This document shows positions 31,869 through 41,027 of a DNA stretch of 64,000 nucleotides, piece after piece (position 1 is the stretch's first letter; every line of letters begins with the position of its first letter). The stretch spans positions 1-64,000 of the forward strand of contig JANBRJ010000063.1 in assembly GCA_027577595.1 (NCBI GenBank), read 5' to 3'. The notes under the pieces were generated by a model. It was not told the DNA's origin and did no database searches. It worked only from the letters and a program-made list of their open reading frames with translations. This stretch comes from Coemansia sp. RSA 487 (lineage: Eukaryota > Kickxellomycota > Kickxellomycetes > Kickxellales > Kickxellaceae). The position numbers were made by a program, and so were the translations under genes.

Positions 31869-34781
31869 CAGAAAGCCGAAGCTCCCTGCGACGACCGCGA
31901 GGGCCACTACATTGTGGTACCTGGTCGCGAGTTTACCTCTCGCTTCAAGATCCGCCGCTTGCTTGGCCAGGGCACCTTTGGCAAGGTCATGGAGTGCGAC
32001 GACCTTGTCTCTGGTCGATTGGTTGCAGTCAAGGTGATCCGCGCAGTTCCCAAGTACAGAGATGCTGCAAAGATCGAAGTTCGTGTGCTGCAGACGCTTG
32101 AGCGCAACGACCCCACAAACGCTTATCAGTGCATTCACCTGAACGAGACATTCGACTTCCGCAACCACGTGTGCATGGTCTTTGACTTGCTTGGTCCCAG
32201 CGTATTTGACTTTTTAAAGGAAAACGAGTTTCGTCCCTTTTCGCTGCACCACGTCCAGCTGTTTGCCGAGCAGCTACTGCGCAGCGTTGCTTTCCTTCAC
32301 AGCCTAAATCTGGTGCACACCGACCTAAAGCCAGAAAACATTCTTCTTGAAAGTGGCGAATACGATGTTGTGCCCTTTGGTAACAGCCAGGCGGTCAAGA
32401 CACGCATGCTCAAGTCGACAAACATCAGACTGATTGACTTTGGCAGTGCAACATTCAACAACGAATACCACTCGCAGGTTGTATCGACCAGACACTACCG
32501 TGCGCCCGAGATCATCCTGAACCTGGGCTGGTCGTTCGCATGTGACATGTGGTCCGTCGGCTGCATCATTCTAGAACTTTTGACCGGCGAGGCCCTGTTC
32601 CAGACGCACGACAACAACGAACACCTTGCGATGATGGAGATCGTTGTAGGCAAGGCACCGTCGCACATTGTACGGTCGGTCTCTAGCGATCTGCGTTCAA
32701 AGTTCTTCCGCACCAACGGAACCGCACGCTACCCGGCTCCAGAGAATACTCGGCAGTCGCAGAAGGGCATGCGGTCGATGCGCCTTTTGAGCCAACTTGT
32801 CAACCCTTCGACAAACCCAATATATGCCAACCTGTACGACCTTCTCTTCCAGCTTTTGCAGTACGATCCCAATGCGCGTATAACAGCCAAGGAGGCATGC
32901 AACCATCCGTTTTTCCGCTTCCGTGTTGGACCTGATGGTCGCCTTGTCAACAGTCTGTCAACAGAATCTCAAGGGCAGCAATCCTACGAAGGTGTGGCAA
33001 GTCCGAATTCCGATGCTATACCCTTATCGGCAGGGATTCGCTCGCACCGCCCGTCGCTGCAAACTGCTGTGTCCTCCAACACAGTGCGGTTGAACCATCC
33101 ATCTACTGCTGTCGCCCATACTTATGCTTCTAATGACGGTAAGATTGCAAGGATCCCATCAATGCAGGTTCAGTCAGCGGAATATAATAATGCCCACGCA
33201 CCCGCTAATAACCTGGACTCTCAGCCACAGCAGCCACAGCAATATTATAACCACGTGCCTGTTGTCTCGAAGGGCGTTGGCAGCGGTCAAGTGAACAACG
33301 CATACCAGGGGTACTACTATCGTGACCAGCAGCCCCAAAAAGTGCCTTCTGCTACGGTTACCGCACCGAGCTCTGCGTACCATCCTACCAGCGAGTTCTC
33401 TGCGTACCAGACCTCGAATCACTACCACTATCCACGCAGCAACGCCCAGCAGCAGCAGCAGCAGCAGCAGGTTACTGGACAGAATGTGCGCATGTATACT
33501 GCAGATGGTCATCAATGGCAGTATGTAAATGGCGCCAATGGCCCCGTCCCTACCACTCCGCTGTCGGCCCATGGCAGCAACGCACACTATGCTTTCTCGG
33601 TACAGCAGCCTCAGCAGACGCCGCAGCAGCCTGCTGTAGAACAGCAGCACATAGCCAGTGGATTTGCCACGGCATCTTCACAAACCAGGACTGATGGTAA
33701 GCGCAAGGCTGGTGTACCTATTGACTCTGGATACTTTCCAGATGTTCCGCTTTCCGCATCGGAATATAACAGCAGTAGCTATTTTTCCAGCGGCAGCGGG
33801 TACACAAGCCCGAACATTAATGGGCATATATCAGGAACATCCTCGTTAAGTCAAAAGCAGCAGAACCAGGTGATCCCAAGGAACCACTATTCATCGGGCC
33901 CATCCTTTGCTGGTACTTCTTCGGCAAACTCTGCTAACGTTCCTAATAGCTCGATCGCTAGCAGGGGATACAATCTGCCGCCATTGGCGTCGTATGTTTC
34001 TCAGCAGCAGCAACAGCAGCAGCATAATGGGCCGCTGCCTTCGTACTATCAGCAGCGTTACCAGCCAGTAAATCCTTCCTTGCCATCTGGCTTGGTGAGC
34101 GCAGCGGGCGGTAACAATGCTTCGTTGCAAGGCATAGCGAATGGAAGTACCGTTCTGCCGCGGATGCTACCTGTTGATGCAAACACAACACCGACGCTGA
34201 CCATTGCAACAACAGCCACGCCGACGCCTGGATCGACATCTGCACAGCTTGGCGGTTCGCATAGCTTGGATGCAAGCGGGTCTATTGCCACGTCTTCGTC
34301 GTCATCAGCATTGGGGAACAATCTTATGACTAGCACCTCTTCTGTTACTGGAGGCATGTATGTTGGTTCTCAAAAGCACTCTGTTGGTCGTATGCTTCCT
34401 TCGCTGATGGTTGCTCAAACCGCTGGCTCTACCCCGCACATGAGTGCGATCAGCAACGGGCTTGCGCGCACCAGCATCACAGACACAATGCAGCAGCAAA
34501 AGCAGCATTACCGGTATCCGCCTGTGTCGTCTGGTGCTGCAACCCCACAGCAAGGCGTGTACCAGCATATCTCGTCGGCTTCGCCAATGCTCTTGCAGCC
34601 TTCGCAAGTATCTTCCGCCAGAACTAGCTTTTATCCTCAGCTGCCATCGGCCCAGTCGCTGATGCACCAGCACCAGCACCAGCATCTTCCGCAGACGCCT
34701 CCCGGACACAACGGCTTTCCGCTGGAGCAGCGCAGTCACGCCCACCACTACCAGTACAACTTTACTTCTCCGCAGCAGTAG
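31539..34781 (+). CDS. LAMMER (CLK/Kns1-type) dual-specificity protein kinase with a long Gln/Ser-rich tail
   Basis: The protein has 1080 residues if it starts at 31539. The kinase domain spans about residues 130-463. It has the P-loop LGQGTFGKV, catalytic Lys in VAVKVIRA, the LAMMER-type catalytic loop VHTDLKPENILL, DFGSATF, and EHLAMME (normally followed by R, here I), the motif that names the family. LAMMER kinases phosphorylate SR-type splicing factors and control morphogenesis and stress responses. The N-terminal 110 residues are Asn/Pro-rich and may be replaced by upstream exons (see 28540-30386). Residues 464-1080 are a disordered tail with many Gln runs. Relatives usually end soon after the kinase domain, so the tail is unusual. 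The ATG context CAACAAATG is good. Confidence 0.9.
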   Translation: MSVISFVASLFRSRNNNHVGSNNNASTSKTSLLSSNDSESTLNNKPRTGKHSAPNIAKLTDMPKRPPNYDDQRNDIRNIFPSAKNNPRPLQPKPRQPAINNYNIPIRENQQKAEAPCDDREGHYIVVPGREFTSRFKIRRLLGQGTFGKVMECDDLVSGRLVAVKVIRAVPKYRDAAKIEVRVLQTLERNDPTNAYQCIHLNETFDFRNHVCMVFDLLGPSVFDFLKENEFRPFSLHHVQLFAEQLLRSVAFLHSLNLVHTDLKPENILLESGEYDVVPFGNSQAVKTRMLKSTNIRLIDFGSATFNNEYHSQVVSTRHYRAPEIILNLGWSFACDMWSVGCIILELLTGEALFQTHDNNEHLAMMEIVVGKAPSHIVRSVSSDLRSKFFRTNGTARYPAPENTRQSQKGMRSMRLLSQLVNPSTNPIYANLYDLLFQLLQYDPNARITAKEACNHPFFRFRVGPDGRLVNSLSTESQGQQSYEGVASPNSDAIPLSAGIRSHRPSLQTAVSSNTVRLNHPSTAVAHTYASNDGKIARIPSMQVQSAEYNNAHAPANNLDSQPQQPQQYYNHVPVVSKGVGSGQVNNAYQGYYYRDQQPQKVPSATVTAPSSAYHPTSEFSAYQTSNHYHYPRSNAQQQQQQQQVTGQNVRMYTADGHQWQYVNGANGPVPTTPLSAHGSNAHYAFSVQQPQQTPQQPAVEQQHIASGFATASSQTRTDGKRKAGVPIDSGYFPDVPLSASEYNSSSYFSSGSGYTSPNINGHISGTSSLSQKQQNQVIPRNHYSSGPSFAGTSSANSANVPNSSIASRGYNLPPLASYVSQQQQQQQHNGPLPSYYQQRYQPVNPSLPSGLVSAAGGNNASLQGIANGSTVLPRMLPVDANTTPTLTIATTATPTPGSTSAQLGGSHSLDASGSIATSSSSSALGNNLMTSTSSVTGGMYVGSQKHSVGRMLPSLMVAQTAGSTPHMSAISNGLARTSITDTMQQQKQHYRYPPVSSGAATPQQGVYQHISSASPMLLQPSQVSSARTSFYPQLPSAQSLMHQHQHQHLPQTPPGHNGFPLEQRSHAHHYQYNFTSPQQ

Positions 34782-35286
34782 GCAGTGGGATATAGACGCC
34801 GCTGCAATGACCTACCTGGAAAAGCGTAGCGTATAGGATACAGCTGAACAGCCTTTTTCTTTGTTGGTGCCTAGACACAGACAGAGACCAGTCAACCAAC
34901 CAACCAACCAACCAACCGCCCATCTCTATCTCTCTTTCTCTCTCCTTTTCTTGTACAGCATCATTCATCTCTCTTTTCTTCATGCCGTAGTAGTAGTATA
35001 TTATACACGATTATACAATTTCTTTCTTTTTTTACCAGTACATAACAATACAATTCACTCTTAACACAACACTCACTTATCCACCTTCAGATAAATGTTT
35101 TGCTGTATGTTGATGTCACTTTAATTTGCAAATGGCGCAGTCTGATCTGATTCAGAAATCCAGAACGAAGTATAAAAATTCTGATTTTACGTTTGTCACA
35201 CATACTCATCGTCTCCTTTTCCTTTCTCAGCCCTCTTGTTCTTTTTATTTTCATAAGCACACTTACATTTCCACACAGTCTTGATA
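34782..35286. other. Spacer between LAMMER kinase and EFM7
   Basis: The spacer contains an (AACC)6 microsatellite at 34893-34917 followed by a pyrimidine-rich tract, then an AT-rich leader for the next gene. No gene is seen. Confidence 0.5.
34893..34917. repeat. (CAAC)n/(AACC)n microsatellite
   Basis: About six tandem CAAC units lie in the 3' flank of the LAMMER kinase gene. Confidence 0.9.
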
Positions 35287-36144
35287 ATGTCAGATGCAAG
35301 GACGACAGAGGCAGAAGCCGTTGCTGGATCGAGCGACAGCGAGGATATGCTGGTGCTTGACTCGATCTTTCAAGAGCCCGAAGATTTTTATCAGGCAGCT
35401 CCAGAAGAAAAGACGGTAGTGTTTGAGCGCCAACCGGAGCTCGTGAGTCAGGATGAAGGGTCGCGCACAGTGAAGCTGAATTTCCTTGGATCCCACCCGC
35501 TCTGGGGGCATTATCTATGGAATGCAGCAAAGACATTTGCAAACTACTTGGACTCGCACAAGGATATAGTGCGAGGGAAGAGCGTTCTGGAGCTGGGTGC
35601 CGCAGGGGCGCTGCCTTCGCTTATATCTGCAATGAACGGAGCCACGCGTGTGGTCATCACCGATTATCCAGACCCGGATCTTGTTGGCAACATCAAGAAG
35701 ACGGTAGCTATGAATATGCCGCAAAAACTGGAGGACAACAGCATCGTGATCGATGGATTCAAGTGGGGCTACGAGATTGAGAGAATCGGCAAGCTGAGCC
35801 CCGATAACTGTGGTGCATTCGATGTACTAATCCTCTGCGATCTTGTTTTCAACCACTCTGAGCACGACGGACTGCTTCGCTCTGTGAGCCAGCTAATGAA
35901 AAAGCCAGGCAAAGATGGCAGTCCTACTGGCGGCGAAGCGTATGTTTTCTTCACTCACCACCGGCCGTGGCTGGCTGACAAAGATATGCAGTTTATCCAG
36001 CGTGCACAAAATGAGCTTGGACTCGAAGCAACGCGCGTTGTTGAGGAGTATACAGGCGCCATGTTTGAGGACGATCCAGGTGATGAGCGTGTGCGAGGCA
36101 CTGTCCATGGCTTCCGTTTGAAGTACGCTGCGGCATCATCGTAA
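35287..36144 (+). CDS. EFM7: EFM7/NNT1-type protein N-terminal and lysine methyltransferase
   Basis: This cytosolic SAM-dependent methyltransferase of the METTL21-like group in yeast methylates the N-terminal Gly and adjacent Lys of eEF1A. It has 285 residues in a single exon. Diagnostic parts are HPLWGHYLWNAAKTFANYLD near 75, the SAM site VLELGAAGALPSLI near 100, TDYPDPDLVGNI, ILCDLVFNHSEHDGL and FFTHHRPW near the C-terminus. The frame is open two codons upstream, but the first ATG is at 35287. A short acidic N-terminus precedes the core. The substrate is inferred from family identity. Confidence 0.9.
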   Translation: MSDARTTEAEAVAGSSDSEDMLVLDSIFQEPEDFYQAAPEEKTVVFERQPELVSQDEGSRTVKLNFLGSHPLWGHYLWNAAKTFANYLDSHKDIVRGKSVLELGAAGALPSLISAMNGATRVVITDYPDPDLVGNIKKTVAMNMPQKLEDNSIVIDGFKWGYEIERIGKLSPDNCGAFDVLILCDLVFNHSEHDGLLRSVSQLMKKPGKDGSPTGGEAYVFFTHHRPWLADKDMQFIQRAQNELGLEATRVVEEYTGAMFEDDPGDERVRGTVHGFRLKYAAASS

Positions 36145-36354
36145 TCAGGCCAATCCAGATTACGCTCTTTTTTTTCGTTGATGGAGATTGATTGAGTGAA
36201 CCAATTTTTTTTTTTTTACATTTTTTGTCGCTTTTTGTTCAACTCCTTTTATATAGCTATATTAATACCCCTCCCTTTTTGTGTTTCAAAAGAAAAGCTC
36301 AAGGAATTGGCAGCAATTATAAACTTCACAAAAAGCCTCTGACGTTATAGAAAT

Positions 36355-38178
36355 ATGGTTACCGATATCCGCCATACTATCGCTGAACACGAGAGCAACA
36401 ATGGTACCGAGTCTGTCGTTGATCGGGTAGACGAGCAGTACGACGAGGAGTATTTAGATTCTGATAGCTACTCTGATGACGATGCAGATATCGAAACGGA
36501 CGACATCTTGGGATATACAGAAGACTGGGGCGAAAATGGAGCTGACTTTACCAAACAGTACAACAGAATGCGGCAGCATATACAGGGACAGGCGAATGGA
36601 GCTCCGAAGGCTTCGCTGACAAGTAACAAAACCACTTTGGCAAATGGCAACAGCGCAGCGATTGTCAAGGACGGAACTAGCCTGAAAAGCGTTGACCTGA
36701 GCAAATACTCGAGCCGCATCAAGCTTGACGAGTTTAACAGCATTTCTGATATAAAGGTCGGTTCTTCTGGCGTTGGCGGGGGTCGCAAGTCTAGCGGAAT
36801 ATCTACAGCGCCACGGAAGGACAAGGCAGACAGAGCAACCACGGAGCAGGTGCTGGATCCGCGCACACGCATCATCCTGTTCAAGCTCCTGAACCAGGGC
36901 GTCATATACGAGATCAACGGGTGCATTAGCACTGGCAAGGAAGCCAACGTTTACCACGCAGTGACTGAGACCGGCGAGCACAGAGCAATCAAGATCTACA
37001 AGACGTCGATCCTTGTTTTCAAGGATCGCGACCGCTATGTATCGGGTGAGTACCGCTTTCGTCACGGATACTCTAGACACAACCCGCGCAAGATGGTGCG
37101 GCTGTGGGCGGAGAAGGAGATGCGCAACCTCAAGCGCCTTTACACCTCTGGGATCCCTTCACCCAATCCGCTGATCCTTCGGCAGCATGTCTTGGTGATG
37201 GATTTCTTGGGCAGCTCTGACGGAGTAGCGTACCCGCGACTGAAAGATGCAACGATCAGCGCTAGCAGGTTCCCGAAGCTGTACTACCAGTTGGTCAAGG
37301 ATATGCGTGTCCTTTACAACACTTGCCACTTGGTCCATGCTGATCTGAGCGAGTACAACATTCTGTACCACAGCAAGACGCTGTATATAATTGATGTGTC
37401 ACAGTCGGTTGAGCATGACCACCCCTATGCACTAGATTTTCTTCGCCACGATTGCAACAACGTGAACGAGTTTTTCCGGAAGCGCGGAAACGTTCGTACA
37501 ATGTCTCTGCGTCGGCTGTTTGAGTTTATCACCGATCCGACCATTGGCACTGCCGAAGCTGATGTCGAAAGGGCCCTAGAGGACATTAAAGCAGAGATGG
37601 AAGAGATCTCGGATGCAGCGCTGTCCAAGATGCGCGAAGATGACGAGGTGTTTAGACAGTCGTATATACCTAGAACACTCAATGAAGTTGTCGATTACGA
37701 ACGGGACGTGCAAAAGGTCAACGACGGAAAGTCCAATGAGCTTATTTATAACAAGCTTGTTGGGTTGAAACTCTCGGGGGCCAATCTTCCGGAGAAAAGC
37801 AGAGAGCTGGCAACCTTAAAAGAAGAGAATGAGGATAGGCCGATAAAACCTGTGGAGTTGCCCATTCCAGAAACTAGAAATTCGGATAATGCCGCTATAT
37901 CTGCAGTGACAAACGCTGCGAGCAATGACCCTGAGGACGATGATAATTTCAGCGATGAAGACGAAGATATAAGCGACAGCGATGGTCAAGACGATGACGA
38001 CGATGAAGACGAACATGATGGTGCACACTCCAAGGGCAAGAAACACGAGAGTAAGGAGGCAAAGCGAGAGCGCAAACAGGCAGTCAAGGATGCCAAGCGC
38101 GAAAAGCGCAAAACCAAAATGCCCAAGGCTGTCAAAAAGCGCAAGGAGCGTGGAACCAGTGGTAGAAAGTCCAAGTAG
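36355..38178 (+). CDS. RIO1: Atypical protein kinase RIO1
   Basis: RIO1 is an ATPase/kinase that acts in the last cytoplasmic steps of 40S maturation. It has 607 residues. After an acidic N-terminus, the RIO domain runs from about 165 to 400. It contains the RIO P-loop [11 protein letters not shown] (near 190), catalytic Lys in AIKIYKTS, the flexible-loop segment [15 protein letters not shown], the catalytic [11 protein letters not shown] (near 327) and [13 protein letters not shown] (metal-binding Asp). The C-terminus has a long acidic run followed by a Lys/Arg-rich tail, as in fungal Rio1. There is no intron. Confidence 0.95.
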   Translation: MVTDIRHTIAEHESNNGTESVVDRVDEQYDEEYLDSDSYSDDDADIETDDILGYTEDWGENGADFTKQYNRMRQHIQGQANGAPKASLTSNKTTLANGNSAAIVKDGTSLKSVDLSKYSSRIKLDEFNSISDIKVGSSGVGGGRKSSGISTAPRKDKADRATTEQVLDPRTRIILFKLLNQGVIYEINGCISTGKEANVYHAVTETGEHRAIKIYKTSILVFKDRDRYVSGEYRFRHGYSRHNPRKMVRLWAEKEMRNLKRLYTSGIPSPNPLILRQHVLVMDFLGSSDGVAYPRLKDATISASRFPKLYYQLVKDMRVLYNTCHLVHADLSEYNILYHSKTLYIIDVSQSVEHDHPYALDFLRHDCNNVNEFFRKRGNVRTMSLRRLFEFITDPTIGTAEADVERALEDIKAEMEEISDAALSKMREDDEVFRQSYIPRTLNEVVDYERDVQKVNDGKSNELIYNKLVGLKLSGANLPEKSRELATLKEENEDRPIKPVELPIPETRNSDNAAISAVTNAASNDPEDDDNFSDEDEDISDSDGQDDDDDEDEHDGAHSKGKKHESKEAKRERKQAVKDAKREKRKTKMPKAVKKRKERGTSGRKSK

Positions 38179-38378
38179 AAAATCGTGCGTGATTAGTGGT
38201 GGTTGATCACAGCTGTTTTATCCTTTTTTTTCCTCCCTACCTACCAGTTTGATGAAGAAAGGATGCTTCTTTTTTTGTGTGTGGAAGAGACAGAACCTTT
38301 TTTGTCTTTTTATCTTTACATTATTAAATTCACAATTAAATCGAATTCCCTTCTATTTACTTTATCTGTGGAATAGCT

Positions 38379-39659
38379 ATGACGAGCATGCTTGCAGCTC
38401 TTAGAAAGAAGCTTCCAGGTCGGAACGCATCGATATTTTGGGCAACTGTTCTTGGCACGACTGGTTTCTACCAGTACAACAAGCGCGAGGGGAAGAAGCG
38501 GCTGGATTACTACTGCAAACGTGCAGAGATGGTTGCAAACGAGGCGATTGGAGCTCTGGATACACCGCGCAAAGTACACGTTTATGTTGCTGTACCAATG
38601 GGCGAGCTGGGAACACGCAAGGCACGGCTTCACTGGGAGAGGTACATACTCCCAGTGTTTGTTGCAGGTGCGCTTGATTACGAGCTGACTTTGGTCAACG
38701 ACACGGTGACAGACAGCGATGGAGGTGGCGAAAGGGTGGTTCGTGGAGGAATCCACAGTCTTGTGGCGGAAGAGATCAAGGAGCGCAGGCGCAAGGAGAT
38801 GGAGGAAGATAACGAGGAGCTGAGGCTGTGGCGGGCAGCAATTGACGAGCGCAAAAAGGAGAACAAAGAGCGGGAGAGAAGAAACAAGGTCGGTGCATCG
38901 GGCGGTAGTGGACAGGAGCTGGACATTGCCAACTGGAAACCTGAGCCATATCCGGGCATCATGGATATAGTAGCAATTGGGCGTGAGACGTGGGTAGAGG
39001 CCATCAATGGTATCAGCGATGGAGCTGTGGGATCGCTGAACTACACAATCCCTCCGCTTGTGCCCTTGGATTCGGAAGAGAAGGAAAAGAAGGACAATGC
39101 AGCCGAGCGCAAGATTTCGACTGACACGGCTGTGGCACCGACGTCACCAGGGTCTTCACATGACGAGGAAAGTGCAGATAAAACTGAACTACAGATTACA
39201 GACACCACTGGCTCTGTTTCTGGTGCTGGTGCTGCTGGAGAGTCTGTGGTGGAAGCTCCCCAGCCGCAGCCTATAACGGTGAACTATGACCGCTATACCA
39301 ACGAGGAAAGCAACAAGACAGCGCTTTCCAGAATGATTCCAGCGGTGGCATACATTTCGCACATGAATATAACGGGATGGAGCAACATACCGCTAAGAGT
39401 ATGGAACTTTTTCCACAACCAGCAGAACGTGGACCTGTATGCGCAGCAGGCACTGCAGGTGGTGTTTGAATCGACGAAGCGGGCGGTGCATGGGACTGAG
39501 GAGCTTGCAAGCATGGGCAAAGCGGAGGAAGAGACGGCCGGATGGGAGGGTCAGGAGCGCATTGATGTTGTGGTTGATCCTGCTGTGGCTGATGGCCTGC
39601 AGCTCTATGACACTCAGAACGATACAGCACTCCGTCTTTCCGATGAGGAGCAGAAATAG
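38379..39659 (+). CDS. TIM54: TIM22-complex subunit TIM54
   Basis: TIM54 is an inner-membrane protein of the carrier translocase TIM22, exposing a large domain to the intermembrane space. It has 426 residues. The N-terminal region LPGRNASIFWATVLGTTGFY contains the single membrane segment preceded by the family's LP-RN motif. YNKREGKKRLDYYC, then PRKVHVYVAVP and ERYILPVFVAGALDYELTLV follow as in TIM54. A charged Glu/Arg-rich helix (about 130-165) and a low-complexity insertion (about 230-300) separate the conserved C-terminal part (IPAVAYISHMNITGWSNIP). The gene is single exon. Assignment rests mainly on the N-terminal 120 residues. Confidence 0.87.
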   Translation: MTSMLAALRKKLPGRNASIFWATVLGTTGFYQYNKREGKKRLDYYCKRAEMVANEAIGALDTPRKVHVYVAVPMGELGTRKARLHWERYILPVFVAGALDYELTLVNDTVTDSDGGGERVVRGGIHSLVAEEIKERRRKEMEEDNEELRLWRAAIDERKKENKERERRNKVGASGGSGQELDIANWKPEPYPGIMDIVAIGRETWVEAINGISDGAVGSLNYTIPPLVPLDSEEKEKKDNAAERKISTDTAVAPTSPGSSHDEESADKTELQITDTTGSVSGAGAAGESVVEAPQPQPITVNYDRYTNEESNKTALSRMIPAVAYISHMNITGWSNIPLRVWNFFHNQQNVDLYAQQALQVVFESTKRAVHGTEELASMGKAEEETAGWEGQERIDVVVDPAVADGLQLYDTQNDTALRLSDEEQK

Positions 39660-41027
39660 CAGGGGCGAAACAACGATTACATGCATGGGCGAGTACCCAG
39701 CTCGTGATTGGTTGTCTTTTGTAGCCAGCGTTTCCTTTAGAGTAAAAATCAAAGCGAAGAATAGACAACGTTGAATGTTTTTCACTTCCTTTTATTGTTT
39801 GTGCTTGGTATACCTAATACGTTTGCGAATATCAGATAATGTGACAATGGGTAAAGACAAGCGGATAATATTGTTGTGGTACCAAAGGACTGAGTGGCTT
39901 CCATTCGTCTCTGCACAAACAATATCGTGAGTAACCGTAAGAAAGCAACGGAATATTAAAGAGCAAGGCCTGCCATTTTGGATACCGCTGCAAATAGGAG
40001 CAATGGTTATTATTTTTTGACGTTCGTGTGGATAAAAAGTTAATGGGCGCGGCTGAGCACGCACAGCAAGTATGTTGTGCATCGCGGATGTTTTAGACAA
40101 GACCCACCAATGTTGTGCGCGAGCAGTCTGCAGACACATAGTCAAGGCCCAAACGCCATCATATCAAGAAAACACAAGCTGCTGAAGAAGCGCTGTGGAG
40201 CTAGAAGCAGGTGCGGCTGTTGAAAATACCTGATTTGCCAACTGTCCCAGGTGCAGAAGGTAAATCGAAAACAGGCTTGGCGCATCTTTGGTGGGGAAAA
40301 ATATTTTTTCCTGTCTGCCTGCAAAAACAATCAGGCGGACAGCCAATTACAGGCTACAAAGGGGGGAACGATTCAGGATCTCGGTGCGTGTGTTTTTGTT
40401 TGTGTTGTCAAATCAGGTGAAAGAAGATTTTCTTCAACATGCGCGATTCTGCATCAGCACTGGCTTTGCCCATGCGTGCCAGCCGCAGATCTGACAAAGT
40501 ACATAGCCAAAAGCAGCTAAAACGGGGAGAGCCTGCCAAATAAGCCAATCTTTTCGTCACCCACGCAGATTTGGCGATTTTGGAGTCATACCAAAAATTA
40601 CAAATCCCTCAAAAGGCTCCACCAGTTCTGGGTGCTGCACCGCTGCCGTGCCTCCCCTTTTCAAACGCCCTTTCTTTTCTTTTTTTCTCCTCCCCAAAGC
40701 TGCTTTTCTCTCTCTTTCCTTCTCTGTACCTTTTTCTTATTTACTCTGCGTTTATAGTCATTGTTGCCTTTTCCCCCTTCGTTGGTAAAAAAAAAAAAGC
40801 AAGCTTTGTTTTATTTCTTCTCTTTCTTTATCTTTTGAGATTTCTTTTTGTTGATAAACTCTACTATAGTACTTTTATCGCCAGGCGGAATATTGTTCAA
40901 GATCACTTTTCCTATATTTGGGACAAAGCTAAGTTACTGCACAGTCGAGATAGCCGCTGTCTTTAGCAAACATACGCACAAATTCGAAACAGAAGCAAAT
41001 ATTCGAGCTAGGCTGCTTTGTGCCCCC
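39660..41027. other. Long upstream region of the GATA factor
   Basis: About 1.4 kb of spacer ends in a pyrimidine-rich leader. It includes one ATG-initiated minus-strand frame (listed separately). The long leader is typical of the regulatory genes here (LAMMER, LIM, GATA). No other gene is supported. Confidence 0.45.
39792..40145 (-). CDS. Uncertain 117-residue orphan ORF
   Basis: This is an ATG-initiated frame of 117 codons convergent with TIM54. Its stop codon is immediately followed by AATAAA-like sequence (CAATAAAAG), which would place a poly(A) signal at the stop. The product is weakly basic with no membrane segment, signal peptide or motif I recognise, and the C-terminus reads SDIRKRIRYTKHKQ. 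Codon choice does not look strongly biased. It may be a chance frame in the spacer, or an exon of a gene whose other exons I cannot see. Confidence 0.2.
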   Translation of the reverse strand: MTMCLQTARAQHWWVLSKTSAMHNILAVRAQPRPLTFYPHERQKIITIAPICSGIQNGRPCSLIFRCFLTVTHDIVCAETNGSHSVLWYHNNIIRLSLPIVTLSDIRKRIRYTKHKQ

